A stretch of 64,000 nucleotides of DNA from an uncultured Nioella sp. (GTDB lineage: Bacteria; Pseudomonadota; Alphaproteobacteria; Rhodobacterales; Rhodobacteraceae). Where the stretch lies: contig CANLZL010000001.1 of assembly GCA_947495575.1 (NCBI GenBank), positions 682,001-746,000 on the forward strand. The letters are read 5' to 3'. The translations under genes and the position numbers were made by a program. The notes beneath the pieces were generated by a model. The model saw nothing but the letters and a program-made list of their open reading frames with translations, was not told the origin of the DNA and did not search any database. Within the stretch, counting starts at the first letter, position 1. Every line of letters starts with the position of its first letter. Shown piece by piece: positions 17,163-26,011 of this stretch.

Positions 17163-19850
17163 ATGCCCATTACCGTCGGTCACGACTCCGCCAAGACGCG
17201 CAAAACGCTTACTGTTGGCGACCAGTCGATTGCCTATTACTCCATCCCCGCAGCTGAGGCCGCAGGTCTTGGTGACTTCTCCAAGTTGCCCGCCGCATTG
17301 AAGGTGGTGCTTGAGAACATGCTTCGCTTCGAGGACGGCAAGACCGTCAGCATCGACGACATCAAAGCGTTCTCGGCCTGGGCCGAAAATGGCGGCAAGG
17401 GCGACCGCGAGCTGGCTTACCGCCCGGCGCGCGTTCTGATGCAGGATTTCACCGGCGTTCCAGCCGTTGTTGACCTTGCCGCGATGCGCGACGGCATCAA
17501 GGCGCTTGGTGGTGACCCGCAGAAGATTAACCCGCTGAACCCGGTTGATCTGGTTATCGACCACTCGGTCATGATCGACCATTTCGGCAACCCGCGCGCA
17601 TTCCAGATGAATGTCGACCGTGAATATGAGCGCAATATGGAGCGTTATACGTTCCTGAAGTGGGGTCAGAACGCCTTTAACAACTTCCGCGTTGTTCCCC
17701 CCGGCACCGGCATCTGTCACCAGGTGAACCTGGAATATCTGTCCCAGACCGTCTGGACCGATGTGGACCAAAACGGCGAAACCGTTGCTTATCCTGATAC
17801 TCTAGTCGGGACTGACAGCCACACCACCATGGTCAACGGCGCGGCCGTCCTTGGTTGGGGTGTAGGCGGGATCGAGGCCGAAGCCGCGATGCTGGGTCAA
17901 CCAATTTCGATGCTGATCCCCGAAGTGGTTGGATTTGAACTGACCGGTTCAATGGTCGAAGGCACCACCGGCACTGATCTGGTTCTGAAAGTCGTAGAAA
18001 TGCTGCGCGAAAAAGGCGTTGTCGGCAAATTCGTTGAATTCTACGGCGAAGGCCTGAACCGCCTACCGCTGGCCGACCGGGCCACCATCGCCAATATGGC
18101 GCCGGAATACGGCGCGACCTGTGGCTTTTTCCCAATCGATGGCGAAACCCTGCGTTACCTGCGCACCACTGGCCGTGACGAAGACCGGATTGCGCTGGTT
18201 GAAGCCTACGCCAAGGAGAACGGCTTCTGGCGCGGTGATGACTACGCGCCGGTCTACACCGACACGCTGCATCTCGACATGGGCACAATCGTACCCGCGA
18301 TCTCTGGCCCAAAACGCCCGCAGGATTTTGTTGCCCTGACTGGCGCAAAAGAGGCTTTCCGCAAGGAAATGGAAGAGACCTTCAAACGTCCGATGGACAA
18401 ACAGGTCGACGTTAAAGGCGAAGATTACACGCTGGCCTCTGGCGATGTTGTCATCGCCTCGATCACCTCCTGCACCAACACGTCGAACCCCTATGTGATG
18501 ATCGGCGCGGGCCTTGTGGCACGCAAAGCGGCGGCCCTGGGCCTCAACCGCAAGCCTTGGGTTAAAACCTCGTTGGCACCGGGATCACAGGTGGTTTCGG
18601 CCTACCTGGAAGCAGCTGACCTGCAAAAAGACCTCGACGCCGTGGGCTTCAACCTTGTTGGGTATGGCTGCACGACCTGTATCGGCAACTCAGGCCCGAT
18701 CCAGCCGGAACTGTCCGAGGCCATTGCCCAGGGCGATCTGGTCGCCACCTCGGTCCTGTCTGGTAACCGGAACTTTGAAGGCCGCATCAGTCCCGACGTC
18801 CGCGCCAACTACCTCGCATCGCCGCCGCTGGTTGTGGCCTATGCGCTGGCGGGCACCATGGATATCAACCTGGCAACCGATCCGATTGCTCAGACGCCGG
18901 AAGGCAAAGACGTCTATCTGAAAGACATCTGGCCCACCACGCAGGAAGTGGCCGAGCTGGTTGAACAGACCGTCACCCGTGCAGCCTTCCAAGAGAAATA
19001 CGCGGATGTCTTCAAAGGCGATGAGAAGTGGCAGGACGTTAAGGTTCCCCAGCAGGAAACTTATGACTGGCCGTCGACCTCTACCTACATTCAGAACCCA
19101 CCCTACTTCCAGGGCATGGCGCAGGAACCGGGTGTGATCAGCAATGTTGAGAACGCGAAAGTACTTGCAGTTCTGGGCGACATGATCACCACCGACCACA
19201 TCAGCCCGGCAGGTTCCTTCAAGGAAAGCACGCCAGCCGGTCAATATCTGATCGAACGTCAGGTTCCCGTGCGTGAGTTCAACTCTTACGGCGCGCGTCG
19301 CGGTAACCACGAGATCATGATGCGCGGTACCTTTGCCAATATTCGCATCAAGAATGAGATCCTTGATGGTGTTGAAGGGGGTTACACAAACGGCCCGGAT
19401 GGCCAGCAAACGTCAATCTTTGATGCGGCGATGGCTTACAAAGATGCCGGCACTCCGCTGGTCGTCTTTGGTGGTGAGCAATATGGTGCAGGCTCCAGCC
19501 GTGACTGGGCCGCAAAAGGCACCGCATTGTTGGGTGTAAAGGCCGTCATCGCAGAAAGCTTTGAGCGTATCCACCGTTCAAACCTTGTTGGATTTGGCGT
19601 TGTTCCGTTCGAATTCACGGGCGGCGACACCCGCAAAACGCTTGGCCTGACCGGCGAAGAGACTGTTTCAATCTCGGGCCTCGACACGATCCAGCCGCTG
19701 CAGGAAGTGCCGTGCACGATCACCATGGCGGATGGTTCGGTGAAAGAGATCACGCTGAAATGCCGGATCGATACCGCGATCGAGATCGAATATATCGAAC
19801 ATGGTGGCGTGCTGCATTATGTGCTGCGCAACCTGGCGAAATCTGCCTGA
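17163..19850 (+). CDS. acnA: Aconitate hydratase A
   Basis: An 895-residue [4Fe-4S] aconitase catalysing citrate/isocitrate interconversion in the TCA cycle; the length is standard for AcnA/IRP1-type enzymes. Cluster ligands are visible in SCTNTSNP (about residue 437) and GCTTCIGNSG (about residues 503-512). VGTDSHTTMVNG (about residue 217) is a substrate-site motif, and the swivel domain has GDMITTDHISPAG and EQYGAGSSRDWAAKG. ATG 17163 has AAGGGAGG 9-16 bases upstream. The gene is monocistronic with a strong terminator after it and is well codon-adapted compared with neighbours, as expected for a highly expressed enzyme. Confidence 0.97.
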   Translation: MPITVGHDSAKTRKTLTVGDQSIAYYSIPAAEAAGLGDFSKLPAALKVVLENMLRFEDGKTVSIDDIKAFSAWAENGGKGDRELAYRPARVLMQDFTGVPAVVDLAAMRDGIKALGGDPQKINPLNPVDLVIDHSVMIDHFGNPRAFQMNVDREYERNMERYTFLKWGQNAFNNFRVVPPGTGICHQVNLEYLSQTVWTDVDQNGETVAYPDTLVGTDSHTTMVNGAAVLGWGVGGIEAEAAMLGQPISMLIPEVVGFELTGSMVEGTTGTDLVLKVVEMLREKGVVGKFVEFYGEGLNRLPLADRATIANMAPEYGATCGFFPIDGETLRYLRTTGRDEDRIALVEAYAKENGFWRGDDYAPVYTDTLHLDMGTIVPAISGPKRPQDFVALTGAKEAFRKEMEETFKRPMDKQVDVKGEDYTLASGDVVIASITSCTNTSNPYVMIGAGLVARKAAALGLNRKPWVKTSLAPGSQVVSAYLEAADLQKDLDAVGFNLVGYGCTTCIGNSGPIQPELSEAIAQGDLVATSVLSGNRNFEGRISPDVRANYLASPPLVVAYALAGTMDINLATDPIAQTPEGKDVYLKDIWPTTQEVAELVEQTVTRAAFQEKYADVFKGDEKWQDVKVPQQETYDWPSTSTYIQNPPYFQGMAQEPGVISNVENAKVLAVLGDMITTDHISPAGSFKESTPAGQYLIERQVPVREFNSYGARRGNHEIMMRGTFANIRIKNEILDGVEGGYTNGPDGQQTSIFDAAMAYKDAGTPLVVFGGEQYGAGSSRDWAAKGTALLGVKAVIAESFERIHRSNLVGFGVVPFEFTGGDTRKTLGLTGEETVSISGLDTIQPLQEVPCTITMADGSVKEITLKCRIDTAIEIEYIEHGGVLHYVLRNLAKSA

Positions 19851-19875
19851 TACGCAGAAAAATGACCTGTTTGAG

Positions 19876-19905
19876 CAGGCCCCGTTTCGGGGCCTGTTTC
19901 TTTTT
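19876..19905 (+). terminator. Rho-independent terminator of acnA
   Basis: A perfect 9-bp stem, CAGGCCCCG (19876-19884) with CGGGGCCTG (19888-19896), a TTT loop and a following TTTCTTTTT tract. Confidence 0.92.
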
Positions 19906-19971
19906 GGCAAATGGCCTTTCACAGCTGGCCGTCACGGGTATGATCACAGCAGTCAGAATAGGAGTCGCGCT

Positions 19972-20421
19972 ATGAAAGGGTTTCCTGACCTGCCCCCCAT
20001 CTGGTTCGCAGGGTTTTGCACCATCGCATGGTTTCTGGCGCGCGAACTTCCCTTGGTGATCATTTTTGGGCCTGTCTTCCGTCTGGCTGGTCTGATCCTG
20101 ATCGTGGCGGGTCTTGTGACTATTGGCTGGTCCGCAATTTGGTTTCGTCGCAAGAAAACAACAATCGAACCGCATCACGATCCGTCCAACCTGATCACCG
20201 AGGGACCGTTCAGGTTCTCTCGCAACCCGATTTATCTGGCAATGGCGGCCATGTTGACGGGCTATGTGCTTTGGCTTGGCGCGATCAGCACGATCTTGCT
20301 GCCGGGTCTCTTTATTTCTGTCATCACCATCCGCTTTATCCTTCCGGAAGAAGAGCGGTTGATCGAGGCCTTCGGTCTGGAGGCCAGGCGATACATGCAA
20401 GGTACAAGACGCTGGTTGTAA
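19972..20421 (+). CDS. Isoprenylcysteine carboxyl methyltransferase family membrane protein
   Basis: A 149-residue membrane protein with about four hydrophobic segments. The C-terminal half has the ICMT/PEMT-like SAM-binding signature: LITEGPFRFSRNPIYLAMA (about residue 73) and the final EEERLIEAFGLEARRYM..TRRW. Bacterial members methylate small molecules or lipids; the substrate is unknown. ATG 19972 has an AGGAG about 9 bases upstream. It sits between acnA and the DUF1223 gene on the same strand, with an 88-bp gap to the latter, and no functional link is visible. Confidence 0.85.
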   Translation: MKGFPDLPPIWFAGFCTIAWFLARELPLVIIFGPVFRLAGLILIVAGLVTIGWSAIWFRRKKTTIEPHHDPSNLITEGPFRFSRNPIYLAMAAMLTGYVLWLGAISTILLPGLFISVITIRFILPEEERLIEAFGLEARRYMQGTRRWL

Positions 20422-20509
20422 CGTGATCTCGCAAAGGCTTGATTGGCACGTCAGCAGGCAAGGACGTAGATATAGGTTAAGCTGACGGACTCATGGAACA
20501 ATCTCCGCT

Positions 20510-21241
20510 ATGACGCGCCACCTTTCCGCCATTTTGGCATTCGCAAGTTTTCTGCCCTTAGGGGCTGCGCTGGCTGATGAACATGCCCAATCTTCACAGG
20601 TCCAAAACCCTGTTGTGATCGAGCTTTTTACTTCGCAGGGCTGTTCCGCCTGCCCGCCGGCAGATGCCCTGCTGGCCGAGTTGGCGGAGCGGGATGATGT
20701 GATCCCCTTGGCCCTGCATGTGGATTATTGGGATTATATTGGGTGGGCGGATACCTTCGCCAATCCAGCCTTTACAGAGCGCCAGCATGGCTATGCCCAT
20801 GCTGCGGGAAGCCGCATGGTTTACACACCGCAAATGATCATTGGTGGCGTTGACCACGTAGTTGGTTACGAGCCGATGGATCTGGCCCATGTTATTCAAC
20901 AACATCAACAACTTGAGTACCCTGTTACGCTTTCATTGACGGCAGTGGATGGCCGGATCGAGCTGCGGGCGGAGGCCAGTATGGTTGTTGATGGCGCGGG
21001 AATGGTGGTTCAGCTTGTGCATTACACGCCGTTGGAGCGGGTCGAGATCCGTCGCGGTGAAAATGCCGGGCGCGTGGTCGATTATGTCAATATCGTCCGG
21101 GAATGGCATGTGGTTCAGGAGGGGTGGACAGGCGAGGCGCCGTTTGTTGCCCAAATCGACCCAAGCTCAACCGAGCCCGCGGTTGCCATTGTGCAATTGG
21201 CCGGTCACAGAACCATTTTGGGGGCCGCCCGTCTGGATTGA
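20510..21241 (+). CDS. DUF1223 domain secreted thioredoxin-like protein
   Basis: A 243-residue protein with an N-terminal signal peptide (cut after about residue 22, LGAALA). The mature domain begins VVIELFTSQGCSACPPADALLAELA, where the CSAC pair is a CXXC-like thiol site in the DUF1223 thioredoxin-like fold. The family's HVDYWDYIGWADTFANPAFTERQ motif follows at about residue 73, and YTPQMIIGGVDHVVG near residue 105. The function of DUF1223 is not established; a periplasmic redox role is inferred from the fold and CXXC. It converges with a 71-residue membrane protein gene. Confidence 0.9.
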   Translation: MTRHLSAILAFASFLPLGAALADEHAQSSQVQNPVVIELFTSQGCSACPPADALLAELAERDDVIPLALHVDYWDYIGWADTFANPAFTERQHGYAHAAGSRMVYTPQMIIGGVDHVVGYEPMDLAHVIQQHQQLEYPVTLSLTAVDGRIELRAEASMVVDGAGMVVQLVHYTPLERVEIRRGENAGRVVDYVNIVREWHVVQEGWTGEAPFVAQIDPSSTEPAVAIVQLAGHRTILGAARLD

Positions 21242-21250
21242 ACCATAGGG

Positions 21251-21466
21251 TCAGGCCAGCAACACACCCATAACGACCATGCCCAGGCCAAGCGCTGAAA
21301 TCAGCAGCGCTACCATATTGTAGATCACGACCTTTTGCAGCCTCGCCCGCATTTCCACGTCAGGCAAACCGGCCTTGCGCACCCTAAGCGCCGCACCGAT
21401 GCAATAGCCAATGATCACAAGTCCAACCCCGGCCATTGCGGCCCCAATCCAGACCAGAAGTTCCAC
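21251..21466 (-). CDS. Small two-helix membrane protein of unknown function
   Basis: A 71-residue protein. Helix 1 is at residues 3-28 (LLVWIGAAMAGVGLVIIGYCIGAALR), followed by a short basic loop (RKAGLPDVEMRARLQKV), then helix 2 at residues 47-71. I do not recognise a named family. The ATG at 21466 has a GGGAGAAT just upstream. It is divergent from the GapR gene with 143 bp between starts. Coding potential is supported by the strand-consistent hydrophobic pattern and ribosome site; function cannot be inferred. Confidence 0.7.
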   Translation of the reverse strand: MELLVWIGAAMAGVGLVIIGYCIGAALRVRKAGLPDVEMRARLQKVVIYNMVALLISALGLGMVVMGVLLA

Positions 21467-21609
21467 TGAAATTCTCCCTTTTCGAGCGGGGCTAAATGGC
21501 CCGCCTTTCGCCTATCGAAAGCGCCGGTGTCGTGCAAGCCTTGCGAGTGTCGCCGGGTCGGGCTAGATGGAATGCCAAATCCAGTCCAAATGAGGAAGAG
21601 GCAGGCGCG

Positions 21610-21873
21610 ATGAACGACATGAACAGCACCCCGGACAGCTACCGTGTGACCGCAGATGAGCTGCGCCAGTTCATCGAGCGCTTTGAGCGTTTGGAAATGG
21701 AGAAAAAGGACATTGCCGATCAGCAAAAAGAGGTAATGGCTGAAGCAAAGGGCCGGGGTTATGACACAAAGGTAATGCGCAAGGTGATCGCATTGCGCAA
21801 GCGCGAACCTGACGATATTGCCGAAGAAGAAGCCGTTCTTGATATGTATAAAGAAGCACTTGGTATGCGCTAG
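21610..21873 (+). CDS. gapR: GapR family DNA-binding protein (DUF2312)
   Basis: An 87-residue protein, almost entirely one DUF2312/GapR domain: VTADELRQFIERFERLEMEKKDIADQQKEV (long helix), then AEAKGRGYDTKVMRKVIALRKREPDDIAEEEAVLDMYKEALG. GapR is a nucleoid-associated protein that tracks overtwisted DNA and stimulates gyrase and topo IV in Caulobacter. It is normally essential or near-essential there. The ATG at 21610 was chosen over an upstream in-frame start that would add 38 residues before the domain; a GAGGAAGAGGCAGG purine run precedes it. It converges with the gene ending at 21909. Confidence 0.92.
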   Translation: MNDMNSTPDSYRVTADELRQFIERFERLEMEKKDIADQQKEVMAEAKGRGYDTKVMRKVIALRKREPDDIAEEEAVLDMYKEALGMR

Positions 21874-21908
21874 TCGGGTCGTGTCGCCCTTTCGGCCGGT
21901 TGCCCGGT

Positions 21909-22784
21909 CTAAGGGGCGATCACATGAACACCCGGAATGGCAGCAATCGCATCAATATCCGCCTCATAAGCATCAGTGATATCTTCCAGCATCTCTGGCG
22001 ACCAGCCGGGCGTGTCCAGCTCTTCTTCAAATGCGTCGTCTCGCGCATATTTGTCTAGGAAGGCAGCTACAACCCTGCGCCGAAGCATTTCATTTTCCGG
22101 TGGATTTTCAGACAGATAGCGTTGCAGGCGCTTTAAGCCAGAGGGCTCCATCAGCTCCTCCAGCAGGTCATCGACGCCATCCAGTTTTTGCAATGGATCG
22201 CAGCCCGCCAGTTCTTGCAGAATTTCGCCCCAGATAAGCGGTGTATCCTCGTTGCACCAAGTGGTCACAGGGCATTCGGGCGCGGATCGCCGCATCCGGG
22301 CCAACATCTCTGACCAAGCCAGGGCGTAGGGCTGCATTTCTTCGGTAAACTCGGCAAAATCTGTAAACCGCGACGTCTTGAACAAAGTGGGAATTAGTGT
22401 CGCCGGATCCCGCATTCCCAACATGAACTCCACATCTGCGTCGGGAAAAAGGTTTCGCAGGCATCGCGACACCCGATCCATCATTGGCCAGATCTGCGCG
22501 CCGATCACCACCAAGCGGTTGATCGACACCAGCCGCGGGTCCGAGAAGACCACTCGTTCTGCGCCCTCCGGCACGCGCGCGGCCTCCAGCATACGAGCCT
22601 GCATGTCTTTTGAGGCTGGTGCGCCATCCAATGCCTTGAGCGTGTCGCGCAACACATCGCGATACTCACCCGGAGTGGGGACAAACACGCCATCCTTGGC
22701 CAAGACTTCACGATTTTTGAGCAGGGACTTGATCAGCCGATCATCATCTGTGCACGGCGCGCCAATATGAAAGACAACCTGCAT
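21909..22784 (-). CDS. Sulfotransferase-like protein of unknown function
   Basis: A 291-residue soluble protein. The start MQVVFHIGAPCTDDDRLIKSLLKNR resembles the PAPS-binding N-terminus of bacterial sulfotransferase-like proteins (hydrophobic strand, HxG, then a helix), and SDPRLVSINRLV and MLGMRDPATLIPTLFK resemble the later strand with the 3-phosphate-binding Arg. The classical TKxT P-loop lysine/threonine is not present, so catalytic activity is doubtful. I associate similar proteins with Rhodobacterales. No neighbour suggests a substrate. The gene is alone, between GapR and the Lrp regulator. Confidence 0.65.
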   Translation of the reverse strand: MQVVFHIGAPCTDDDRLIKSLLKNREVLAKDGVFVPTPGEYRDVLRDTLKALDGAPASKDMQARMLEAARVPEGAERVVFSDPRLVSINRLVVIGAQIWPMMDRVSRCLRNLFPDADVEFMLGMRDPATLIPTLFKTSRFTDFAEFTEEMQPYALAWSEMLARMRRSAPECPVTTWCNEDTPLIWGEILQELAGCDPLQKLDGVDDLLEELMEPSGLKRLQRYLSENPPENEMLRRRVVAAFLDKYARDDAFEEELDTPGWSPEMLEDITDAYEADIDAIAAIPGVHVIAP

Positions 22785-22868
22785 ATCGATTTGAACTCAC
22801 CCGTTTTTATCTATTACTCAAGGCCCAACCTTATAGGGCAGACCGACCGAGGCAAAGCCCTGTTCCGG

Positions 22869-23324
22869 CTATCTAATGGGATATCCTTGCCAGTGTTTGA
22901 TAGGTCTGAGGGCAAAGACCGTTTGCATCGCTGAAACATCGGGCAGGGCGGACAAACAATCGCGGTGAATGCGGTCATAATCGTCCATATCGCGCGCAAC
23001 CACACGCAGGGTGTAATCTTCGGCCCCGCTGGTCAGATGACATTCCAGTATATCCGGCGCGGCCCTGACAGCGCGTTCAAACCCCTCCAGAACCGAGCGT
23101 TCCTGGCTGCGCAGCGTAATGCGGACCAGAACCATCAGGTTGAGACCAAGTTTGCGGCGGCTGAGGCGGGCGGCATACCCCACGACAACACCGGAAGTTT
23201 CGAGTGCTTTGATCCTGCGGTGGCAGGCGGATGGCGAGAGACCCAGATCGGCAGCAATTTCGGCCACGGGTCGATTCGACTCACGTTGCAATTCGCGAAG
23301 AATCTTGGAATCAACATGATCCAT
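22869..23324 (-). CDS. Lrp/AsnC family transcriptional regulator, probable regulator of alanine dehydrogenase
   Basis: A 151-residue protein. An AsnC-type HTH fills residues 1-50 (MDHVDSKILRELQRESNRP, then GLSPSACHRRIKALETSGVV). A RAM ligand-binding domain follows (ECHLTSGAEDYTLRVVARDMDDYDRI near residue 105). The ATG at 23324 has AGGTGGG upstream and begins the domain; longer frames are not needed. It is divergent from the alanine dehydrogenase gene, and a 7-6-7 palindrome lies between the two starts. In several bacteria such a divergent Lrp/AldR protein activates ald in response to alanine. Confidence 0.92.
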   Translation of the reverse strand: MDHVDSKILRELQRESNRPVAEIAADLGLSPSACHRRIKALETSGVVVGYAARLSRRKLGLNLMVLVRITLRSQERSVLEGFERAVRAAPDILECHLTSGAEDYTLRVVARDMDDYDRIHRDCLSALPDVSAMQTVFALRPIKHWQGYPIR

Positions 23325-23368
23325 TTTTTCCCACCTTTTTGACTTCTGGCACAAAAAACTACAGATTG

Positions 23369-23388
23369 TTTGCGCAACCACGCGCAAA
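23369..23388. promoter_or_regulatory. Palindromic operator candidate for the Lrp-type regulator in the ald intergenic region
   Basis: A perfect inverted repeat, TTTGCGC (23369-23375) and GCGCAAA (23382-23388), with a 6-base spacer. It lies 44 bp from the regulator start and 74 bp from ald, in the expected place for an Lrp/AsnC dimer site. Binding is inference. Confidence 0.6.
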
Positions 23389-23462
23389 ATATCAAGAAAA
23401 TTCCATTCTTGTGGCGGTATTAATCACTCAGAAAGTTTGGCTGACCATCAGGAGGATGAATT

Positions 23463-24581
23463 ATGATCGTCGGTTGCCCCAAGGAAATCAAAAACCACGA
23501 ATACCGCGTTGGCTTGACGCCAGAAAGCGCCGGCGAGCTGGTGGCCCATGGCCATACAGTGCTGATCGAAACCAATGCCGGTGCTGGCATTGGCGCAGAA
23601 GATGCCGACTATATCGCGGCAGGTGCGGCGATTGTCGACACAGCGGAAGAGATCTTTGCCAAATCCGACATGGTCGTTAAGGTCAAGGAACCGCAAGCCG
23701 GTGAACGTGCAATGCTGCGCGAAGGTCAGATCCTCTACACCTATCTGCACCTGGCCCCCGATCCCGAGCAGACCAAAGACCTCGTGGCCTCTGGCGCGAC
23801 CTGCATTGCATACGAAACGGTAACGTCGCCGTTCGGCGGTCTGCCCCTTCTGAAACCAATGAGCCAAGTTGCAGGCCGTATGTCTGTTCAGGCCGGTGCT
23901 ACCGCGCTTGAAAAATCTCATGGCGGTCGCGGCGTTCTGCTGGGCGGCGTTCCGGGCGTTATGCCAGGCAAAGTTGCTGTCATTGGCGGTGGCGTCGTTG
24001 GTTTCAATGCGGCGCAAATGGCCGTTGGTCTTGGCGCAGATGTCACCATTCTTGATCGCAGCCCGGAAGTGCTTGAGCGTCTGTCGATGCACTTTGAATC
24101 TTCCGCCAAAACCCGGTTCTCGAACCGCGCAAACCTTGCTGAATGCGTGGCCGAAGCGGATCTGGTGATCGGTGCTGTACTGGTCCCCGGTGCCGCAGCG
24201 CCGAAATTGGTCACTCGTGACATGCTGTCGACCATGAAAAACGGCGCGGTCATGGTGGATGTGGCGATTGACCAGGGTGGTTGCTTCGAGACCTCCAAAG
24301 CGACCACACATGCGGATCCGATCTACACGGTCGACGGCGTTGTGCATTACTGCGTGGCCAACATGCCCGGCGGTGTTGCGCGGACCTCGACCTATGCGTT
24401 GAACAACGTCACGCTGCCACATGCGCTGCGGATTGCCGACAAAGGTTGGAAAGATGCATTGGCCTCAGATCAGCACTTGGCGAATGGCCTGAACGTCTGG
24501 AACCACCAGATCACTTACGAGGCTGTTGCTCGTGATCTGGGCTATGACTACACTTCTGCGTCGGTTGCCGTCGCTGCGTAA
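23463..24581 (+). CDS. ald: Alanine dehydrogenase
   Basis: A 372-residue NAD-dependent L-alanine dehydrogenase (L-alanine to pyruvate and ammonia). Features: [21 protein letters not shown] start with the substrate-binding Arg15, KVKEPQ near residue 74, HLA (catalytic His) in YTYLHLAPD near residue 95, the Rossmann motif [17 protein letters not shown] near residue 171 and [15 protein letters not shown] near residue 265. The ATG at 23463 has AGGAGG 7-12 bases upstream. The divergent Lrp regulator and the palindrome between the genes suggest alanine-responsive control. Confidence 0.97.
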   Translation: MIVGCPKEIKNHEYRVGLTPESAGELVAHGHTVLIETNAGAGIGAEDADYIAAGAAIVDTAEEIFAKSDMVVKVKEPQAGERAMLREGQILYTYLHLAPDPEQTKDLVASGATCIAYETVTSPFGGLPLLKPMSQVAGRMSVQAGATALEKSHGGRGVLLGGVPGVMPGKVAVIGGGVVGFNAAQMAVGLGADVTILDRSPEVLERLSMHFESSAKTRFSNRANLAECVAEADLVIGAVLVPGAAAPKLVTRDMLSTMKNGAVMVDVAIDQGGCFETSKATTHADPIYTVDGVVHYCVANMPGGVARTSTYALNNVTLPHALRIADKGWKDALASDQHLANGLNVWNHQITYEAVARDLGYDYTSASVAVAA

Positions 24582-24604
24582 GGCATTGACCTTTATGAAT
24601 TATT

Positions 24605-24638
24605 GGGGCCGTGAAGCGCAGGTTTCGTGGCCCTTTCT
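24605..24638 (+). terminator. Probable terminator of ald
   Basis: GGGCC (24606-24610) and GGCCC (24629-24633) bound an 18-base region that can pair further (TGAA/TTTC), then TTTCTT. It sits between ald and the convergent permease gene. The stem is imperfect. Confidence 0.5.
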
Positions 24639-25435
24639 TATTGCAGTGTCGAGGCCAGCCCGCGCATGATCCGTCGTTGCGCCAAGAGCATCAGCGCAAC
24701 CGGTGGCAACATTGCAAAAACGGCAAGCGCCATGCCGGCACGCCCCGCGATGCCCGCCCGTTCGATCCCCCGAACAATTGTGTAGTGCTCTTCACTGGTG
24801 GTCGTGATCATCAAGGGCCAAAGATACTGGTTCCACCCAATCACAAAGATCAGGATGAACAGCGCTCCCGTCATCGGAAAGCATAGCGGAATGACAATAT
24901 CGCGGAATGTTTTGAAGGGACCGGCCCCGTCGATGCGCGCGGCTTCGAAAACATCTTCGGGAAGTTGCAAGATTACCTGCCGAAAGATGAGCGTGCCCAA
25001 GCCACTGGCGACAATTGGCAGGATCATCCCGGTATAGGTGTTCAAAAGCCCAAGGTTATTGGTGACCAGAAACGTCGGCAAAATTCGTGTTTCAATGGGA
25101 AAGAACAGCGGCAATAACAGCCCCAGCAACAAAAGTTCGGGCCGGGGCAGGCGAAAACAGACAAGCGCATAGGCTGCCAAAAGCGAAAAGACGGTGGAAA
25201 GCAGGGCAATGCCGCCCGCAACGATCAGAGAGTTGATCAGCATTTCACTGGCATTCACGCCGTTGCTGAAAAGGTCTTCGGCAAAAAGCACCTGTTCGTA
25301 CACTGAAAACACACCACGCAATCCATCCCCTGTGCCGAAAGACATGGGGGCAAGGATCAGCAGACCCACCGGCGCCATCATCAAGGCGCAGCCCGCGATC
25401 AGAATCGCATGGTCGGTGATGTTGGCGGATTTCAT
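24638..25435 (-). CDS. Orphan ABC transporter permease, UgpE-like (glycerol-3-phosphate type)
   Basis: A 265-residue MalG/UgpE-type permease with about six membrane spans. The EAA loop that docks the ATPase is intact: EAARIDGAGPFKTFRDIVIPL near residue 183. Strong UgpE-like stretches are LPIETRI-type FFPIETRILPTFLVTNNLGLL, GLGTLIFRQ and GWNQYLWPLMITT. UgpE normally works with UgpA, UgpB and UgpC, but none of these genes is adjacent: the next gene upstream is an NDUFA12 homologue on the other strand and the downstream one is ald. ATG 25435 starts the family domain. It is either a stranded remnant or a subunit of a transporter encoded elsewhere. Confidence 0.82.
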   Translation of the reverse strand: MKSANITDHAILIAGCALMMAPVGLLILAPMSFGTGDGLRGVFSVYEQVLFAEDLFSNGVNASEMLINSLIVAGGIALLSTVFSLLAAYALVCFRLPRPELLLLGLLLPLFFPIETRILPTFLVTNNLGLLNTYTGMILPIVASGLGTLIFRQVILQLPEDVFEAARIDGAGPFKTFRDIVIPLCFPMTGALFILIFVIGWNQYLWPLMITTTSEEHYTIVRGIERAGIAGRAGMALAVFAMLPPVALMLLAQRRIMRGLASTLQ

Positions 25436-25609
25436 GGTGTGTCTGATCCCTTCGGCTTCGTCATCATCGCCGCCGGTTGCAGCTCTGCAACTGAAAATGC
25501 GATTGCATGGGCCATTTGCCGCCGCTCTGCGCCCCCTTTGCCACTGGACCTTCGCCGCCAGATACGGCAATAGGTGGGGGATAGATTTTCAGCCCCAGGG
25601 AGGCAGTCA

Positions 25610-25987
25610 ATGCTCTCTTTCATCAACCGTATCTTTACCTGGTGGAACGACCAGACGATCGGAACCCAGCTTTATACGTGGCGCAAAGGCCAGAAAGTGG
25701 GCGAGGATGATCAGGGCAATGTCTATTACCAGACCGCAGATGGCAAACGCCGTTGGGTGATTTTCAATGGTGAGGTTGAGGCCAGTCGCATCAATCCTGA
25801 TTGGCATGGCTGGCTGCATCACACCTTTGAAGAATCGCCGGCTGATCGCCCGTTGCCCCATAAATCCTGGGAAAAGCCGCACCAACCGAACCTGACCGGC
25901 ACTATGGCTGCTTATGCGCCGTCAGGGTCCTTGCGTCAGGCACAACCGGCAGACCGCAGCGATTACGAGGCTTGGAGCCCCGAATAA
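25610..25987 (+). CDS. NADH:ubiquinone oxidoreductase accessory subunit, NDUFA12 family
   Basis: A 125-residue protein homologous to mitochondrial complex I subunit B17.2/NDUFA12, which alphaproteobacteria also use as a complex I accessory subunit. The signature is [30 protein letters not shown], then [27 protein letters not shown] near residue 50, with a disordered C-terminal tail ending in EAWSPE. The start follows GGGAGGCAG. It heads a same-strand run with the MlaD protein (24 bp downstream) and DUF2155. Presence of this family supports an alphaproteobacterial source. Confidence 0.93.
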   Translation: MLSFINRIFTWWNDQTIGTQLYTWRKGQKVGEDDQGNVYYQTADGKRRWVIFNGEVEASRINPDWHGWLHHTFEESPADRPLPHKSWEKPHQPNLTGTMAAYAPSGSLRQAQPADRSDYEAWSPE

Positions 25988-26011
25988 GGGCCCGAATGGG
26001 GGATTTCCCTG

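Noticed and set aside
17079-17771. 230-residue minus-strand open frame inside aconitase.
   Set aside because: It is antisense to a well-conserved enzyme; codon bias belongs to the aconitase frame.
25436-25570. Upstream extension of the UgpE-like permease frame by 45 residues.
   Set aside because: The extra residues are not permease-like and would require a TTG start; the ATG at 25435 fits the family.
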